A stretch of DNA of 38,764 nucleotides from a filamentous cyanobacterium CCP2 (GTDB taxonomy: Bacteria > Cyanobacteriota > Cyanobacteriia > Elainellales > Elainellaceae). Numbering within the stretch: position 1 is the first letter of the stretch; each line of letters begins with the position of its first letter. The position numbers and the translations under genes were made by a program. The notes beneath the pieces were generated by a model. It saw only the letters and a program-made list of their open reading frames with translations. It ran no database searches and was not told the DNA's origin. Positions 1 to 8,969 of the stretch are shown here, piece after piece. The stretch lies in contig PVWD01000026.1 of NCBI GenBank assembly GCA_003003615.1, forward strand, positions 1 to 38,764. The letters run 5' to 3'.

Positions 1-840
1 GCACAATTTGCTTTGAATCGATCGGATACTCTACCAAAAGAGATATATCCTTGAAAACATCGCTTAAATTGTTAAGCATAATACAAAAATATGTTAAATA
101 GCCTTGACTATTGCTAAGCAGTTTAATAAGTTGAAGAGCAACACTTAACTTTAACCGATCGCTTTGCCAGAGTGCAGTGAGTTAAAGTGTGGCGTGCTAG
201 AGTGCAGCAGGTGTAAAAATCGCAAGTTTGATGACGATCAGTTGATAGCTGATTAACTCATCAATACTAGTGTTCAATCGAGTTCCCTAAAGTTGTGTTT
301 GTTCGTTGCCCTGAGTCCAATGTGTTTTTACAGGGATACTGAGAGGAAAATTTACATTGGATGATTTTTTAGACAATTTTGCAAAAACGTATCTAAAAGA
401 TTTGTGATGGTCAATACTCGCAGTTTGAAAAAAGCTGTGATAGGTTTGGCTTGCACATGAGTGATTTAGTCTTCTTCTTAAAAAGAAAAATTATTGGACA
501 CTTCATCAATAGAAGTCATTCAATATGCTAGGTTTCAGTTAAATGAAATCAAACTTGCGGTTAAATCAACGTTGTGTGGCGTGATTTGCCCCTGCTCAGG
601 AGTTTTACGTTTCATCGAATATTTGTCAGCCAGCTTAACTGACCATAAGCAAAGCCAAGGGTAAATCAGGTTTGTAGCGAGTAATCAAATTGTGGCGCGG
701 AAAAATCATTAGCGAAAAACTTGGCGCGAAGCTCACCTGTACAACGAGCATTACTCGCTAATTTGGTCAAAACTGTACCAATAAAATAGCCAGCTTGTCG
801 GTCGGTTGCATTTATCTCCGTTACCCCAAGAGGCAACAGA
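1..840. other. Intergenic region upstream of the hetC-like gene
   Basis: I see no convincing coding frame in this AT-rich stretch. A short motif of the form YAGAGTGCAG is repeated near 167-176 and 199-208. The exporter gene that follows has a good Shine-Dalgarno (AAGAGG at 828-833). The long leader suggests the promoter and regulatory sites of the exporter lie here, but I could not identify a specific operator: no clean GTA-N8-TAC NtcA site and no copy of the YGCCA-N3-TGGCA palindrome found further downstream. Confidence 0.5.
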
Positions 841-3800
841 ATGAGCATTAATGTCGGCATCCCCCAAGGCCCTCAGAATCATAATTCAGTGAGCGAACCG
901 CTTGTTCAAATTCCCCTTTCAAAGCTGTTTGCATCTGCTCAAATTGTGCAGGAGGAACACCTTGATCTGCCCCCGCTAGAAATGCAGAGCTTTCGCTTGG
1001 GAGATGAAATCTTACTGAGTCATTCAACCACTTCGCTCTGTAAAGAATTGTCAGACGATCGCGCAGAAAGTTCCGTTCACGATAAACATATTCCGTCTGA
1101 TTTCTATTTAATTTGCCAGGGAAGAGTCCGGTTACTGTGCCAAAACATTCAACCCCGTGAGGTGACAGCAGCCTTACTAGAAGATGGAGAGGCGTTTGGT
1201 GCAGATGCACTCCTCAATCAAACTTCATTACCCTATCGAGCTGTCGCTGCAAGTCCTGTGCAAGTTGCTCGCTTTTCAGTAGATGAATTCATCTCGCTGT
1301 TAGATAAATTACCCGCACTGCGAAATTATCTGGAATGGCAGGCGAACCTGCGAGAACGCCTAATTTTCTTTAAAACCCACACGGCTTTAAGAACGCTCTC
1401 TAGCCATCAACTTCAATACTTTGTTGCTGAGTTGGTTGAGGAAAAAATTCCCCCTGGAAAATTTACATCTGAATATTCATCTAACCCCGCAGAACACAAT
1501 CCCACAGAACCCGTCGGAGAACGGATTTGGCTGCGTCAAGGTGATCTTTGCTGTAATACTCAACCGATCGCCATTGGTGAGAGTTGGGGATATCCTGATG
1601 AACCACCAACGGATTGGGTTGCCCACAGTGAGTTGCGGCTTTATAAGCTGTCGGCCAAGCACTGGGAGATGGTACAAGCCATGCTGCCGTCGGATCACGC
1701 TGTCCAAACTTCTGCCCCTACTGGACAGGCAACACCCCCCAACGGGCAAAATCCCCCTGGACGGACTCGATCGCGAGGACAAGTTATTTATCAACCCCTC
1801 CCCACTCAACGGGCTTCAACCCCCCTTCACCTCGTCTCAGAGCCATCTTCTCCGGCATTCACCGCAACTGAAACTTCGATCGTTTTTCCCAAACCTGTTC
1901 GTCGCCATTTGCTAGATGCCTTCAGTCGCTATCCCTGGGTGGAGCAGCAAAGCTCATCCGACTGTGGGGCCGCCTGTTTAGCAATGATTACGCGCTACTG
2001 GGGTAAACAAATTCCTTTACACATTCTCAGGGAGCAAGCCAACGTGGGGCGATCGGGGGCATCGCTCAAAAGTTTGGCAAAAGCATCTGAACTGCTGGGG
2101 TATCAGGCCCGCCCGGTACGAGCCAGCCTAAACCGCATGGCAGAACAGCCGAATCCCTGGATCGCCCATTGGGATGGCAATCACTACGTTGTGGTGTACA
2201 AAGTGACCGATCGACGGGTAATGGTTGGTGATCCGGCATTGGGGCGGCAATCTCTTTCGAGAGAAGAATTTCAAACGCACTGGACGGGCTATGCGCTGCT
2301 GCTTGATCCAACCACGCGCTTGCAAAGCACGGAAGTTAAACAAACTTCTCTCACTCGATACATGGGGGCATTGTTGCCCTACCGTTCAGTAATTTGGCAG
2401 ATTTTGGTATTCTCCATTCTGATCCAAATCTTTGGGCTGGTTACACCCCTATTCACGCAGATTATTCTCGATCGCGTGGTGGTGCAAAGAAGCTTAAGTA
2501 CTCTCAATATTTTTGCGATCGGGCTGCTGTTATTTGGGGTATGGAGTATTGGGCTGACTGCCGTTCGTCAATATCTTTTAAGCTACTTCTCAAATCGGCT
2601 GGATTTGACGCTAATCAGTGCTTTTGTGAGCCATACCCTGACGTTGCCGTTGAAATTCTTTGAATCGCGTCGCGTTGGGGATATTATTACGCGGGTGCAG
2701 GAAAACCAAAAAATTCAGCGGTTTTTGATTCAGCAAGTGGTGCTGGCATGGTTAGGCTTTGTGACCGGGTTTGTGTACCTGGGGCTAATGCTGTATTACA
2801 ACTGGAGACTAACGCTGCTAGTTTTATTGCTCATTCCACCGATCGTGATTTTGACTTTAGGTGCTACGCCTTTTCTGCGACACATTTCAAGGCAAATTTT
2901 TAAGGAGGTTGCCGATCAAAACTCGGTGTTAGTGGAAATGCTAACGGGAGTGGCCACGATTAAATCCGTTGCAGCAGAACAAGAATTGCGCTGGCGATGG
3001 GAAGATCACCTGACGCGCCAGTTAAATATGCAGTTTAAGGGGCAGAAGTTTGCGATCGGACTTCAATCTGCCAGTGGTTTAGTCAACTCGATCGGCGGCA
3101 CGCTGCTGCTCTGGTATGGGGCAACGTTGGTAATTCAAGAGCAATTAACCATTGGGCAGTTTGTTGCATTCAATATGATGGTGGGCTACGTCATCAGTCC
3201 TGTCATCGCCCTCGCCAATTTGTGGGATGAACTTCAAGAAGTTTTGATTTCCGTGGAGCGCTTGAATGATGTTTTTGAGGCTAAGCCTGAAGAGACTGCC
3301 CAGGAACATCTGTTGAGTTTGCCACCGATCGTTGGCAGGGTGGAGTTTGAGGATGTCACTTTCCGCTATGACGAGGACAGCGACCAAAACACCTTACAAA
3401 ACATCTCCTTTAAGGTGGAACCTGGACAGACGATCGCAATTGTGGGCCGCAGTGGGTCAGGTAAAAGCACCTTAGTGAAGCTGATTCAGGGGTTATACCA
3501 TCCTACTCAGGGGCGAGTCTACGTGGATGGACACGATATACGCCATGTTTCACCCCAGTCCCTTCGATCGCAACTTGGGGTTGTGCCGCAAGAGTGTTTT
3601 CTATTTTCTGGCACCATTACCGAAAACATTACCCTGCATCGCCCAGACTACTCACTTGAGGAGGTTGTAGAAGTCGCGAAGCTGGCAGAAGCCCATACGT
3701 TCGTTCAATCCATGCCTTTAGGCTACAACACAAAAGTTGGGGAACACGGCTCTTCCCTATCTGGAGGACAGCGGCAGCGAATTGCGATCGCACGGGCATT

Positions 3801-4065
3801 ATTAGGCAGCCCCCGCATTTTAGTATTGGATGAAGCAACGAGTTCGTTAGACACGGAATCTGAACGACGTTTTCAGCACAACTTAGCCCAAATCAGCCGC
3901 GATCGAACCACGTTTATCATCGCACACCGGCTTTCCACCGTTCGGAATGCAGATTGCATTTTGGTTATTGATCGGGGCATTTTGGTGGAGCAAGGCAATC
4001 ACCAAGCATTGATGGCTCAACAAGGACTTTACTATCACTTGGCTCAACAGCAGCTTAGTCTCTAG
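841..4065 (+). CDS. hetC: HetC-like peptidase-containing ABC exporter (cNMP-binding + C39 peptidase + ABC)
   Basis: A 1074-residue inner-membrane exporter of the peptidase-containing ABC transporter class. Domains in order: a cyclic-nucleotide-binding-like fold (about 87-155); a linker; a C39 peptidase domain (about 365-495) with Cys375 in DCGAACLAM, His448 in HYVVVY and Asp464 in GDPALG, the 16-residue His-Asp spacing usual for the triad; a transmembrane domain (about 515-790); and a nucleotide-binding domain with Walker A GRSGSGKST (869-877), signature LSGGQ (from 973) and Walker B ending in Asp997-Glu998. C39 domains cut leaders after double glycine as the cargo is exported. The added N-terminal cNMP-like domain is the architecture of HetC, which influences heterocyst development in Anabaena; the nearby hetP-like gene supports that name. 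Start chosen by AAGAGG at 828-833. Orthology to HetC itself, as opposed to a bacteriocin-exporter paralogue, is inferred from architecture and neighbourhood. Confidence 0.85.
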   Translation: MSINVGIPQGPQNHNSVSEPLVQIPLSKLFASAQIVQEEHLDLPPLEMQSFRLGDEILLSHSTTSLCKELSDDRAESSVHDKHIPSDFYLICQGRVRLLCQNIQPREVTAALLEDGEAFGADALLNQTSLPYRAVAASPVQVARFSVDEFISLLDKLPALRNYLEWQANLRERLIFFKTHTALRTLSSHQLQYFVAELVEEKIPPGKFTSEYSSNPAEHNPTEPVGERIWLRQGDLCCNTQPIAIGESWGYPDEPPTDWVAHSELRLYKLSAKHWEMVQAMLPSDHAVQTSAPTGQATPPNGQNPPGRTRSRGQVIYQPLPTQRASTPLHLVSEPSSPAFTATETSIVFPKPVRRHLLDAFSRYPWVEQQSSSDCGAACLAMITRYWGKQIPLHILREQANVGRSGASLKSLAKASELLGYQARPVRASLNRMAEQPNPWIAHWDGNHYVVVYKVTDRRVMVGDPALGRQSLSREEFQTHWTGYALLLDPTTRLQSTEVKQTSLTRYMGALLPYRSVIWQILVFSILIQIFGLVTPLFTQIILDRVVVQRSLSTLNIFAIGLLLFGVWSIGLTAVRQYLLSYFSNRLDLTLISAFVSHTLTLPLKFFESRRVGDIITRVQENQKIQRFLIQQVVLAWLGFVTGFVYLGLMLYYNWRLTLLVLLLIPPIVILTLGATPFLRHISRQIFKEVADQNSVLVEMLTGVATIKSVAAEQELRWRWEDHLTRQLNMQFKGQKFAIGLQSASGLVNSIGGTLLLWYGATLVIQEQLTIGQFVAFNMMVGYVISPVIALANLWDELQEVLISVERLNDVFEAKPEETAQEHLLSLPPIVGRVEFEDVTFRYDEDSDQNTLQNISFKVEPGQTIAIVGRSGSGKSTLVKLIQGLYHPTQGRVYVDGHDIRHVSPQSLRSQLGVVPQECFLFSGTITENITLHRPDYSLEEVVEVAKLAEAHTFVQSMPLGYNTKVGEHGSSLSGGQRQRIAIARALLGSPRILVLDEATSSLDTESERRFQHNLAQISRDRTTFIIAHRLSTVRNADCILVIDRGILVEQGNHQALMAQQGLYYHLAQQQLSL

Positions 4066-5010
4066 AGTTTGAAGCAGTAGGCGATCGCTAAGAATAACAG
4101 GAGATTACAGTATTCTTTATCACCGATTTCCTACTGCTATTTTATACAGCTACTAATAAGTTCTATCTTTAGAGGTATGTAATAGAATCCTTTATTAGAA
4201 AAGCTTAAATATCCCTATAAAGTGAGCTAAATTTTCTAATTATGCTTGCTCAAAATTTAATAAAAATATTGCAATAAACATCATGCTTGTTTCATGACTA
4301 TCTATAGATAGATAGTCAGAAAGACGATTGTTTAAAGTTATATATTTCGCGATCGAGTCAAAAGCAATCGTAAACGGAAATGCTTGACCATCAAAGAGTC
4401 TGGCTTGTTTATCCTTGTTCATCGCTTGCTTGATAAAGTTTTGATGAAGATGATCATTTAATCCTCGTAAAGTGAGGTTCGTGCGATTTCATAGAAGATA
4501 GAAACAGCAGTTTTCTGAAGCGTAGGATCAAAGTTTTAGTGCAGTCTTAATAGGAACGAGAGAATTAAATAAAAATTGCCAATTTGGCAGCTTCAGAAAT
4601 AGGCAAAAACTAATATAAATATATTGACGGAGGTACGTTTAAAGTTCGTTTTTGACAAATTGCTTTTATCAAGAATAAGAAAAACCAATCATTGTCCAAT
4701 TCGATCGATTAGCTGATTCAATCCCTGTTTTTCCGTTTGTTTAAAGCATCGTTTTACCAAAGCATTGTCTCAAGCAGTAACGATTCAGGGATTGTTTGTT
4801 CGCATCTGTCCAAGCATCATCGTCAATGCTGATGTTGCATCTACCCAAACTTACAAAATCCATGTTCACAAACATACCAGTCAAGCCCCCTACTGATATG
4901 ACTTGCAATTGCCTGTTAGCGAGCTAGTCTTCCTCCATTTGTTTTCTAGCTATCTCAACGCAATTGCTGACTTCGTATCCATAAATGAATGTTTACTGGT
5001 GACAGTTTTT
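4066..5010. other. Long intergenic region between hetC-like and hlyD
   Basis: No gene is supported here. Just after the exporter stop there is an 8-bp inverted repeat, GCAGTAGG at 4074-4081 and CCTACTGC at 4130-4137, followed by TATTTTAT; this may be a weak transcription stop with a large loop. A GCGATCGC octamer sits at 4081-4088. The stretch also holds the first copy of the locus palindrome (4577-4589). The length and the palindrome suggest hlyD has its own promoter and is not simply read through from hetC. Confidence 0.5.
4577..4589. promoter_or_regulatory. Locus palindrome copy 1 (TGCCAATTTGGCA)
   Basis: A 13-bp dyad, TGCCA-N3-TGGCA, with 5-bp perfect arms. It is one of five copies placed upstream of genes in this secretion locus and none was noticed in the housekeeping part of the window. 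It lies about 420 bp before the chosen hlyD start. A dimeric DNA-binding regulator is the simplest reading; the regulator is not identified. Confidence 0.55.
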
Positions 5011-6483
5011 ATGCAATTAAGATTTGCCCCCACACAGCAATTTGATGTCCTCACATCGCCTAGTTACACCGAGCTTGATGTACCGCTTGAAGCCCTTTCA
5101 GAATCAGAATCAGCATCCGTTCAAGGTGGCAGTGTTGCACCAATCGATCGCCCATCTCGTCCATATTCCGATTCTCAACCTGCTGAGCGTATCAAATCGT
5201 CAGCCCAATCTTCGAGTTGGAGTCCAGCCCTTCAAAATGTACTGGATCAGCCCCCATCTACCTTACCGCTTCGAGTGATGCTGGCAGGTCTGGCATTTTG
5301 CGGTGCTTTAGGGGCTTGGGCTTGGTTTGGTCAAGTTCAAGAAGTGAGCCAGGCCCAGGGTAGGCTTGTGCCAGAAGGTGAAGTTTATAAGGTGCAGCCT
5401 GTCACTCAAGGCGAGGTAACTCGCTTAGCGGTTGAAGAAGGGCAGCATGTCGAAGCTGGACAGGTGATTGCAGTGCTTGATCATCGCCTTGCTGAGGCTG
5501 AGGTCAACCGTTTGCAGCAGAGTTTGGTTTCGTATCAGTTTCAAATGCTTCAAACTCAAGGTTTGGTCGATCGCATTCGTTTAGAACTGGATACCAGAAA
5601 AGCAATCACATCCGCCGATGTCCGGGCACAAGAGGCCGCAATTGCCCAAGCGCAAACGGTGATCAATACTCACCATCAAACCCTCTCGCAGCGACAAGGA
5701 GAATTGGTGGCTTATGAAGCTCGCCTAGCGCGGTTACAACCTTTGGTGGCAGAGGGTGTCATTGCTCAAGAACAACTGTTTGAAGTGGAGCAAGCCATTC
5801 GAGAACACCAGCGAATCAATGTTCAAAGCCGTGGTGAGCTACAACAGGCAGTGGAGGAAGCCGATCGCCTGCAAGCTGAACTCATGCGCCGACAGGCAGA
5901 AGGACAACGCAGCGAATTAGAAACACAGCAGCGATTACAGCAACTCGAAGTGGAATTGGCACAAATCCAAGCCAAGATTACGGAAACGGAAAACCTATTG
6001 CAAGCGGCACAAACCCAACTGTCACAGATGCACATCTATGCTCCTGTAAGCGGTACTGTTACGTCTTTGAATCTCCGCAATACAGGTGAGGTCGCTCAAC
6101 CGGGGCAGACGATCGCTGAAATTGCTCCTGATGGTGTGCCGTTGGTGCTTTCTGCAATGTTGCCCAACCGAGAAGCAGGTTTTGTCCGTGAAGGAATGCC
6201 TGTACAAGTGAAGTTTGATGCATTCCCCTATCAAGATTTTGGTGTCATTGCTGGACGTGTCGTGTCAATTTCTCCGGATGCCAAACTCGATGAGCAAATG
6301 GGAGCGGTTTATCAAGTTGAGATTGCTTTAGAACAGCATGCTGTAGGTGCTGATACGGGTGAATCAATTGAGTTTCGCGCCGGTCAAACGGCAAATGCTG
6401 AAATTGTCACTCGGCAAAGACGAATTCTTGATGTGGTTCTAGAACCGATGAAAAAGCTTCAACAATCTGGCATTAATCTCTAG
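5011..6483 (+). CDS. hlyD: HlyD-family membrane fusion (adaptor) protein with leader-like N-terminus
   Basis: A periplasmic adaptor that would link the ABC exporter to an outer-membrane TolC-type channel. From this ATG the protein has about 490 residues: a cytoplasmic N-terminal stretch, one membrane helix (around LRVMLAGLAFCGALGAWAW), a first lipoyl/barrel half (VSQAQGRLVPEG onward), a long Gln/Glu/Ala-rich coiled-coil hairpin, a second lipoyl half (YAPVSGTVTSLNL), and a C-terminal beta domain. The frame stays open upstream to a TTG at 4903, but this is the first ATG and the extra residues look unrelated to an HlyD N-terminus. No strong ribosome-binding site precedes either start. The odd part is residues 22-40: LDVPLEALSESESASVQGG closely resembles a double-glycine export leader and especially the graspetide precursor encoded at 11745 (LEELSEAESSQVDG). 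The domain call is firm; the meaning of the leader-like segment is open. Confidence 0.9.
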   Translation: MQLRFAPTQQFDVLTSPSYTELDVPLEALSESESASVQGGSVAPIDRPSRPYSDSQPAERIKSSAQSSSWSPALQNVLDQPPSTLPLRVMLAGLAFCGALGAWAWFGQVQEVSQAQGRLVPEGEVYKVQPVTQGEVTRLAVEEGQHVEAGQVIAVLDHRLAEAEVNRLQQSLVSYQFQMLQTQGLVDRIRLELDTRKAITSADVRAQEAAIAQAQTVINTHHQTLSQRQGELVAYEARLARLQPLVAEGVIAQEQLFEVEQAIREHQRINVQSRGELQQAVEEADRLQAELMRRQAEGQRSELETQQRLQQLEVELAQIQAKITETENLLQAAQTQLSQMHIYAPVSGTVTSLNLRNTGEVAQPGQTIAEIAPDGVPLVLSAMLPNREAGFVREGMPVQVKFDAFPYQDFGVIAGRVVSISPDAKLDEQMGAVYQVEIALEQHAVGADTGESIEFRAGQTANAEIVTRQRRILDVVLEPMKKLQQSGINL

Positions 6484-6553
6484 AGGTTGCTTTGCCCCGT
6501 TTGGCTGAAAGTCTATTTAATGAAAATTTGTTGTTAGATCAGAGGTGATTGCT

Positions 6554-6928
6554 GTGTATTCACGACAACCTTCCAAGTTGGACAAAGCAATGACGACTGA
6601 GCAGTTTAATCAAGTAGTTGACGCTATCTTGGCAGGGAAATATTCCTGGGCATGTGTCTTAATTCTGCGCTTTGCTGGATATAATCCGCTTCACTATATC
6701 CCCTATCGCACCTACAATCGACTGATGAAAGAGAATTGCCCGAACCATAGGCAACGAAACCGCGAAAATAATCATCTTGAAGCTTGTTCAGAAGCATCCA
6801 ATCGAGGAACTGCCAGCCACATCACAGACTTAAATCATTTAGAAGCAATCGAGGAAAAACCGTGTGAAGTGCGAGGAGGCGATCGAGTGATTCCAGTGTT
6901 TTCGTGGCTTGATTGGAGAAGCAACTGA
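6554..6928 (+). CDS. hetP: HetP-family protein with a leader-like C-terminal segment
   Basis: A small protein of the HetP family, regulators that drive or delay commitment to heterocyst formation in Anabaena and also occur in strains without heterocysts. The diagnostic block is near-consensus: [19 protein letters not shown], then [23 protein letters not shown] at 6554 is chosen because AGAGG (6541-6545) lies eight bases upstream; GTG 6545 and ATG 6590 are also possible. Beyond the family domain there is a polar linker and then [20 protein letters not shown] followed by a 15-residue tail rich in Trp and Phe. This block closely resembles the leaders of the small precursors encoded just downstream. 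In Anabaena hetC and hetP are adjacent; here hlyD lies between them. Family assignment is strong; any role in cell differentiation in this organism is unknown. Confidence 0.85.
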   Translation: MYSRQPSKLDKAMTTEQFNQVVDAILAGKYSWACVLILRFAGYNPLHYIPYRTYNRLMKENCPNHRQRNRENNHLEACSEASNRGTASHITDLNHLEAIEEKPCEVRGGDRVIPVFSWLDWRSN

Positions 6929-6995
6929 CTGTCGCAAATTTAGTAAAAATGCAGGCAATCAGCGTCCTCATGTCAATCTGTTGCCATATCAATGG

Positions 6996-7022
6996 GGGAG
7001 CCCAGAGAAATCTGGCTCCTCT
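6996..7022 (+). terminator. Candidate intrinsic terminator after hetP
   Basis: GGAGCCCAGA pairs with TCTGGCTCC around a GAAA tetraloop, with one bulged C, and is followed by TCTTTGTTC. The stem is strong but the U-tract is weak. It would separate the hetP transcript from the peptide genes. Confidence 0.6.
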
Positions 7023-7248
7023 TTGTTCAAGAGGGGCAGAAAAATTTGAATGTTCAACTATCTTTGTTGTCTAAACATAACATTAGAAGTACGTCTATTC
7101 ATAGATTGGCTCAACCAATTTATTCCTTACGATACACTGTAAAATTCACTGATAAATGTTAAACGATCGTTCTTCAAGACACAAAAAATAGCGATTCTTA
7201 TCGCAGATTAAAATAGATTTTTTGATTACAAGTGAGCAGTTATAAATC

Positions 7249-7261
7249 TGCCAATCTGGCA
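7249..7261. promoter_or_regulatory. Locus palindrome copy 2 (TGCCAATCTGGCA)
   Basis: TGCCA-N3-TGGCA dyad ending 56 bp before the start of the first small precursor. This is the closest of the five copies to a start codon and suits an operator or activator site in the promoter region. Confidence 0.6.
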
Positions 7262-7317
7262 TAGCTTTAATTCATAAATTGTTTAAGCTTTCTGCATTAC
7301 TCAAGGAGAAATTTATT

Positions 7318-7638
7318 ATGCTAATCTCTGACTTAGAGCAATTGGAAGTTTTCTCTGAAGGTGAGTCTATCACAGGTGGCTTAGCTCCGAAATCTCTTTT
7401 GTTGAGATTAACCGATCGGCGGATTGGTCTCGCTCTGAATAATCAGCCATTACTTAACGAGACGTTAATCAGTGGTAAGCCGCTCAGCTCTGCATTTACA
7501 GCAGGTGAAATTTCTGGATTGCTAACTGCTACTTATACAGAAGATAGCAACCAAACCTCTAAAAAGGTGACTTTAACTGGAGTATCCGATATAGCCCAGT
7601 TCAACTTCGCATTCACGTATAGCGATGGCTTAATGTAA
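7318..7638 (+). CDS. Small precursor 1 with double-glycine leader
   Basis: A 106-residue peptide beginning MLISDLEQLEVFSEGESITGG, a leader of the M-x-I-x-DLE-x-L type that ends in GG after residue 21 and should be a C39 substrate. The remaining part (about 85 residues, from LAPKSLLLRL) has no Cys and no recognisable enzyme domain; it contains a beta-prone C-terminal half rich in Thr and Ser. The start at 7318 is fixed by AAGGAG at 7302-7307; an upstream in-frame ATG at 7279 lacks such a site and would hide the leader. Cargo of the nearby HetC/HlyD exporter is inferred from leader and context. The mature function (bacteriocin, signal or surface component) cannot be told from sequence. Confidence 0.75.
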   Translation: MLISDLEQLEVFSEGESITGGLAPKSLLLRLTDRRIGLALNNQPLLNETLISGKPLSSAFTAGEISGLLTATYTEDSNQTSKKVTLTGVSDIAQFNFAFTYSDGLM

Positions 7639-7685
7639 AGATAGTTGAGTTTTCGCAGCCAGTCATCACAACCGATTGAAAATTT

Positions 7686-7698
7686 CGCCATTTTGGCA
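7686..7698. promoter_or_regulatory. Locus palindrome copy 3 (CGCCATTTTGGCA)
   Basis: Same dyad with one changed outer base (C for T). It lies 111 bp before small precursor 2, in the gap between precursors 1 and 2. Confidence 0.5.
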
Positions 7699-7809
7699 GC
7701 ACATTTTACCTTGATGCAAGTATCTTGAATTACAACGGAGTATGTGCAAATAGAAGGAAAAACAGAATCCTTTTACTCCGAATCAACTGAATCAAGCGGA
7801 GATTAATTA

Positions 7810-8058
7810 ATGAGAATCAATGATTTGGAACACTTGAGCCTAGCTGAGCAATCCTATCTCATTGAGGGAGCCGCATTTGCATATGCTTCTTCAAGTTCGA
7901 CTGCTACGAAAGGATTTGCCAGTTCTGAATATCAAGCCCTTGCATCTGGCAATTCTTTCACCTTTACATCAGTTGATGCTAAAGTTCGCGTCATTTCTGT
8001 CCCTAAGTTTTCATCTAGCTCGTCTTCAACCTCGACGTATGCATATGGACGAGATTAA
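7810..8058 (+). CDS. Small precursor 2 with glycine-alanine leader
   Basis: An 82-residue peptide whose leader, INDLEHLSLAEQSYLIEGA, ends in GA, an accepted variant of the double-glycine site. The core is rich in Ser, Thr and Ala (YASSSSTATKGF, later SSSSSSTSTYAYGRD) and has no Cys. GGAG at 7798-7801 supports the start. The first half of the core parallels precursor 3: YA...A.KGF.....ALA.G in both, so the two look like paralogues. Exported cargo by inference; function unknown. Confidence 0.72.
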   Translation: MRINDLEHLSLAEQSYLIEGAAFAYASSSSTATKGFASSEYQALASGNSFTFTSVDAKVRVISVPKFSSSSSSTSTYAYGRD

Positions 8059-8164
8059 TTCGTTAAGTGTTTGCTTAAATCAGGGATTCTGAAACGATAC
8101 TTGATGAGAGCTTGATAGAAATCTACAAGCTCATGCCCCTTAAGTCTTGAAAAGCTCGATGTCT

Positions 8165-8258
8165 TGAAAGCCTAGAGCAGAATACAAGGAAATTCATGAT
8201 TTTCTATTTATCTGGCAAGAATTCTCTTTAGAGAGTATCCAGAATCTCTAGGCTTTCA
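8165..8258. repeat. 13-bp inverted repeat upstream of small precursor 3
   Basis: TGAAAGCCTAGAG at 8165-8177 is the exact reverse complement of CTCTAGGCTTTCA at 8246-8258. Inside lies a smaller hairpin, CTCTTTAGAG. The two could form a long stem in the 5' leader of precursor 3, or mark the ends of a small inserted element. A lone TGGCA half site (8213-8217) sits within it; this is the one precursor gene without a full locus palindrome. Confidence 0.5.
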
Positions 8259-8319
8259 TGGGTTTGAACTTTTATAAGGCTGACAGCAATCATTGAAAAA
8301 TCACTAGTAGGGAATAGTA

Positions 8320-8625
8320 ATGTTAGTTGCTGACCTTGAATACTTACAAACTGTAAGCCAATTAGACTGCATCAAGGGTGGTGCGTCTACTTATGCTGAA
8401 GCAAATGCAAATGCTTCTAAGGGTTTTTCTGACGCGGATGCCCTTGCTCTTGCCGCAGGGGATTATGTTCGTATAAAAACAAATACTTCGGCTATGACCT
8501 CATCTCGCGAACATGTGGATTATGGTTATGCCAGTGCTATTTCTGTTGCATTTGCTCAGACAGGTAATAAGTATTCTGTTTCTGTCGATCGCGTGGTAGA
8601 CACTAACGTTTCGCGTGGCTATTGA
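8320..8625 (+). CDS. Small precursor 3 with double-glycine leader
   Basis: A 101-residue peptide starting MLVADLEYLQTVSQLDCIKGG, giving a GG cleavage site after residue 21. The only Cys lies in the leader, so the mature core (80 residues) cannot form disulfides. The core begins ASTYAEANANASKGF and shares its first half with precursor 2; the C-terminal half is beta-prone (ISVAFAQTGNKYSVSVDR). It has no strong Shine-Dalgarno (TAGGGA at 8310-8315 is weak). Its transcript probably ends at the hairpin 8779-8808. Likely exporter cargo; function unknown. Confidence 0.72.
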   Translation: MLVADLEYLQTVSQLDCIKGGASTYAEANANASKGFSDADALALAAGDYVRIKTNTSAMTSSREHVDYGYASAISVAFAQTGNKYSVSVDRVVDTNVSRGY

Positions 8626-8778
8626 ACTCACACTAATTGCGAAAATGAGTGTCTTTCAAGGTGTGAATAAAGGTAGAAGGCAATAATTCCCACTTAACTG
8701 AGGTATCCGCTGATCAAAGTAAGCCATATCAGAATCAACACTCTGATGAAAGCTAAGCAGTAATTACTCCATTGATAG

Positions 8779-8808
8779 GGCTGTAGTGGCAATACTACAG
8801 CCTTTCTT
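8779..8808 (+). terminator. Intrinsic terminator after small precursor 3
   Basis: Perfect 9-bp stem GGCTGTAGT/ACTACAGCC with a six-base loop, followed by TTTCTT. Confidence 0.8.
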
Positions 8809-8969
8809 ATTCAAAATGAGATGGTAAGTAAGCTTTGTCTAATTTAACTATTATAGGCAACATTTTCTTTAGCAAAAATGCAATATCCATTTCAAAGTTT
8901 GACTAAATCTTCTAACAGAAAAATCCCTGAAATTTGAAAAAATATTTATTCGATAAATACTGGTAAAAC

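Noticed and set aside
4240-4422. Minus-strand 60-residue frame between hetC and hlyD
   Set aside because: No ribosome-binding site, no recognisable motif, and located in AT-rich intergenic DNA.
4903-5010. A longer HlyD from a TTG start
   Set aside because: No ribosome-binding site and a hydrophobic segment unlike HlyD N-termini; the first ATG in frame is at 5011.
6875-6889. RGGDR in the HetP-like tail as a PatS/HetN-type RGSGR signal
   Set aside because: It differs at two of five positions and is better explained as part of the GG leader-like block.
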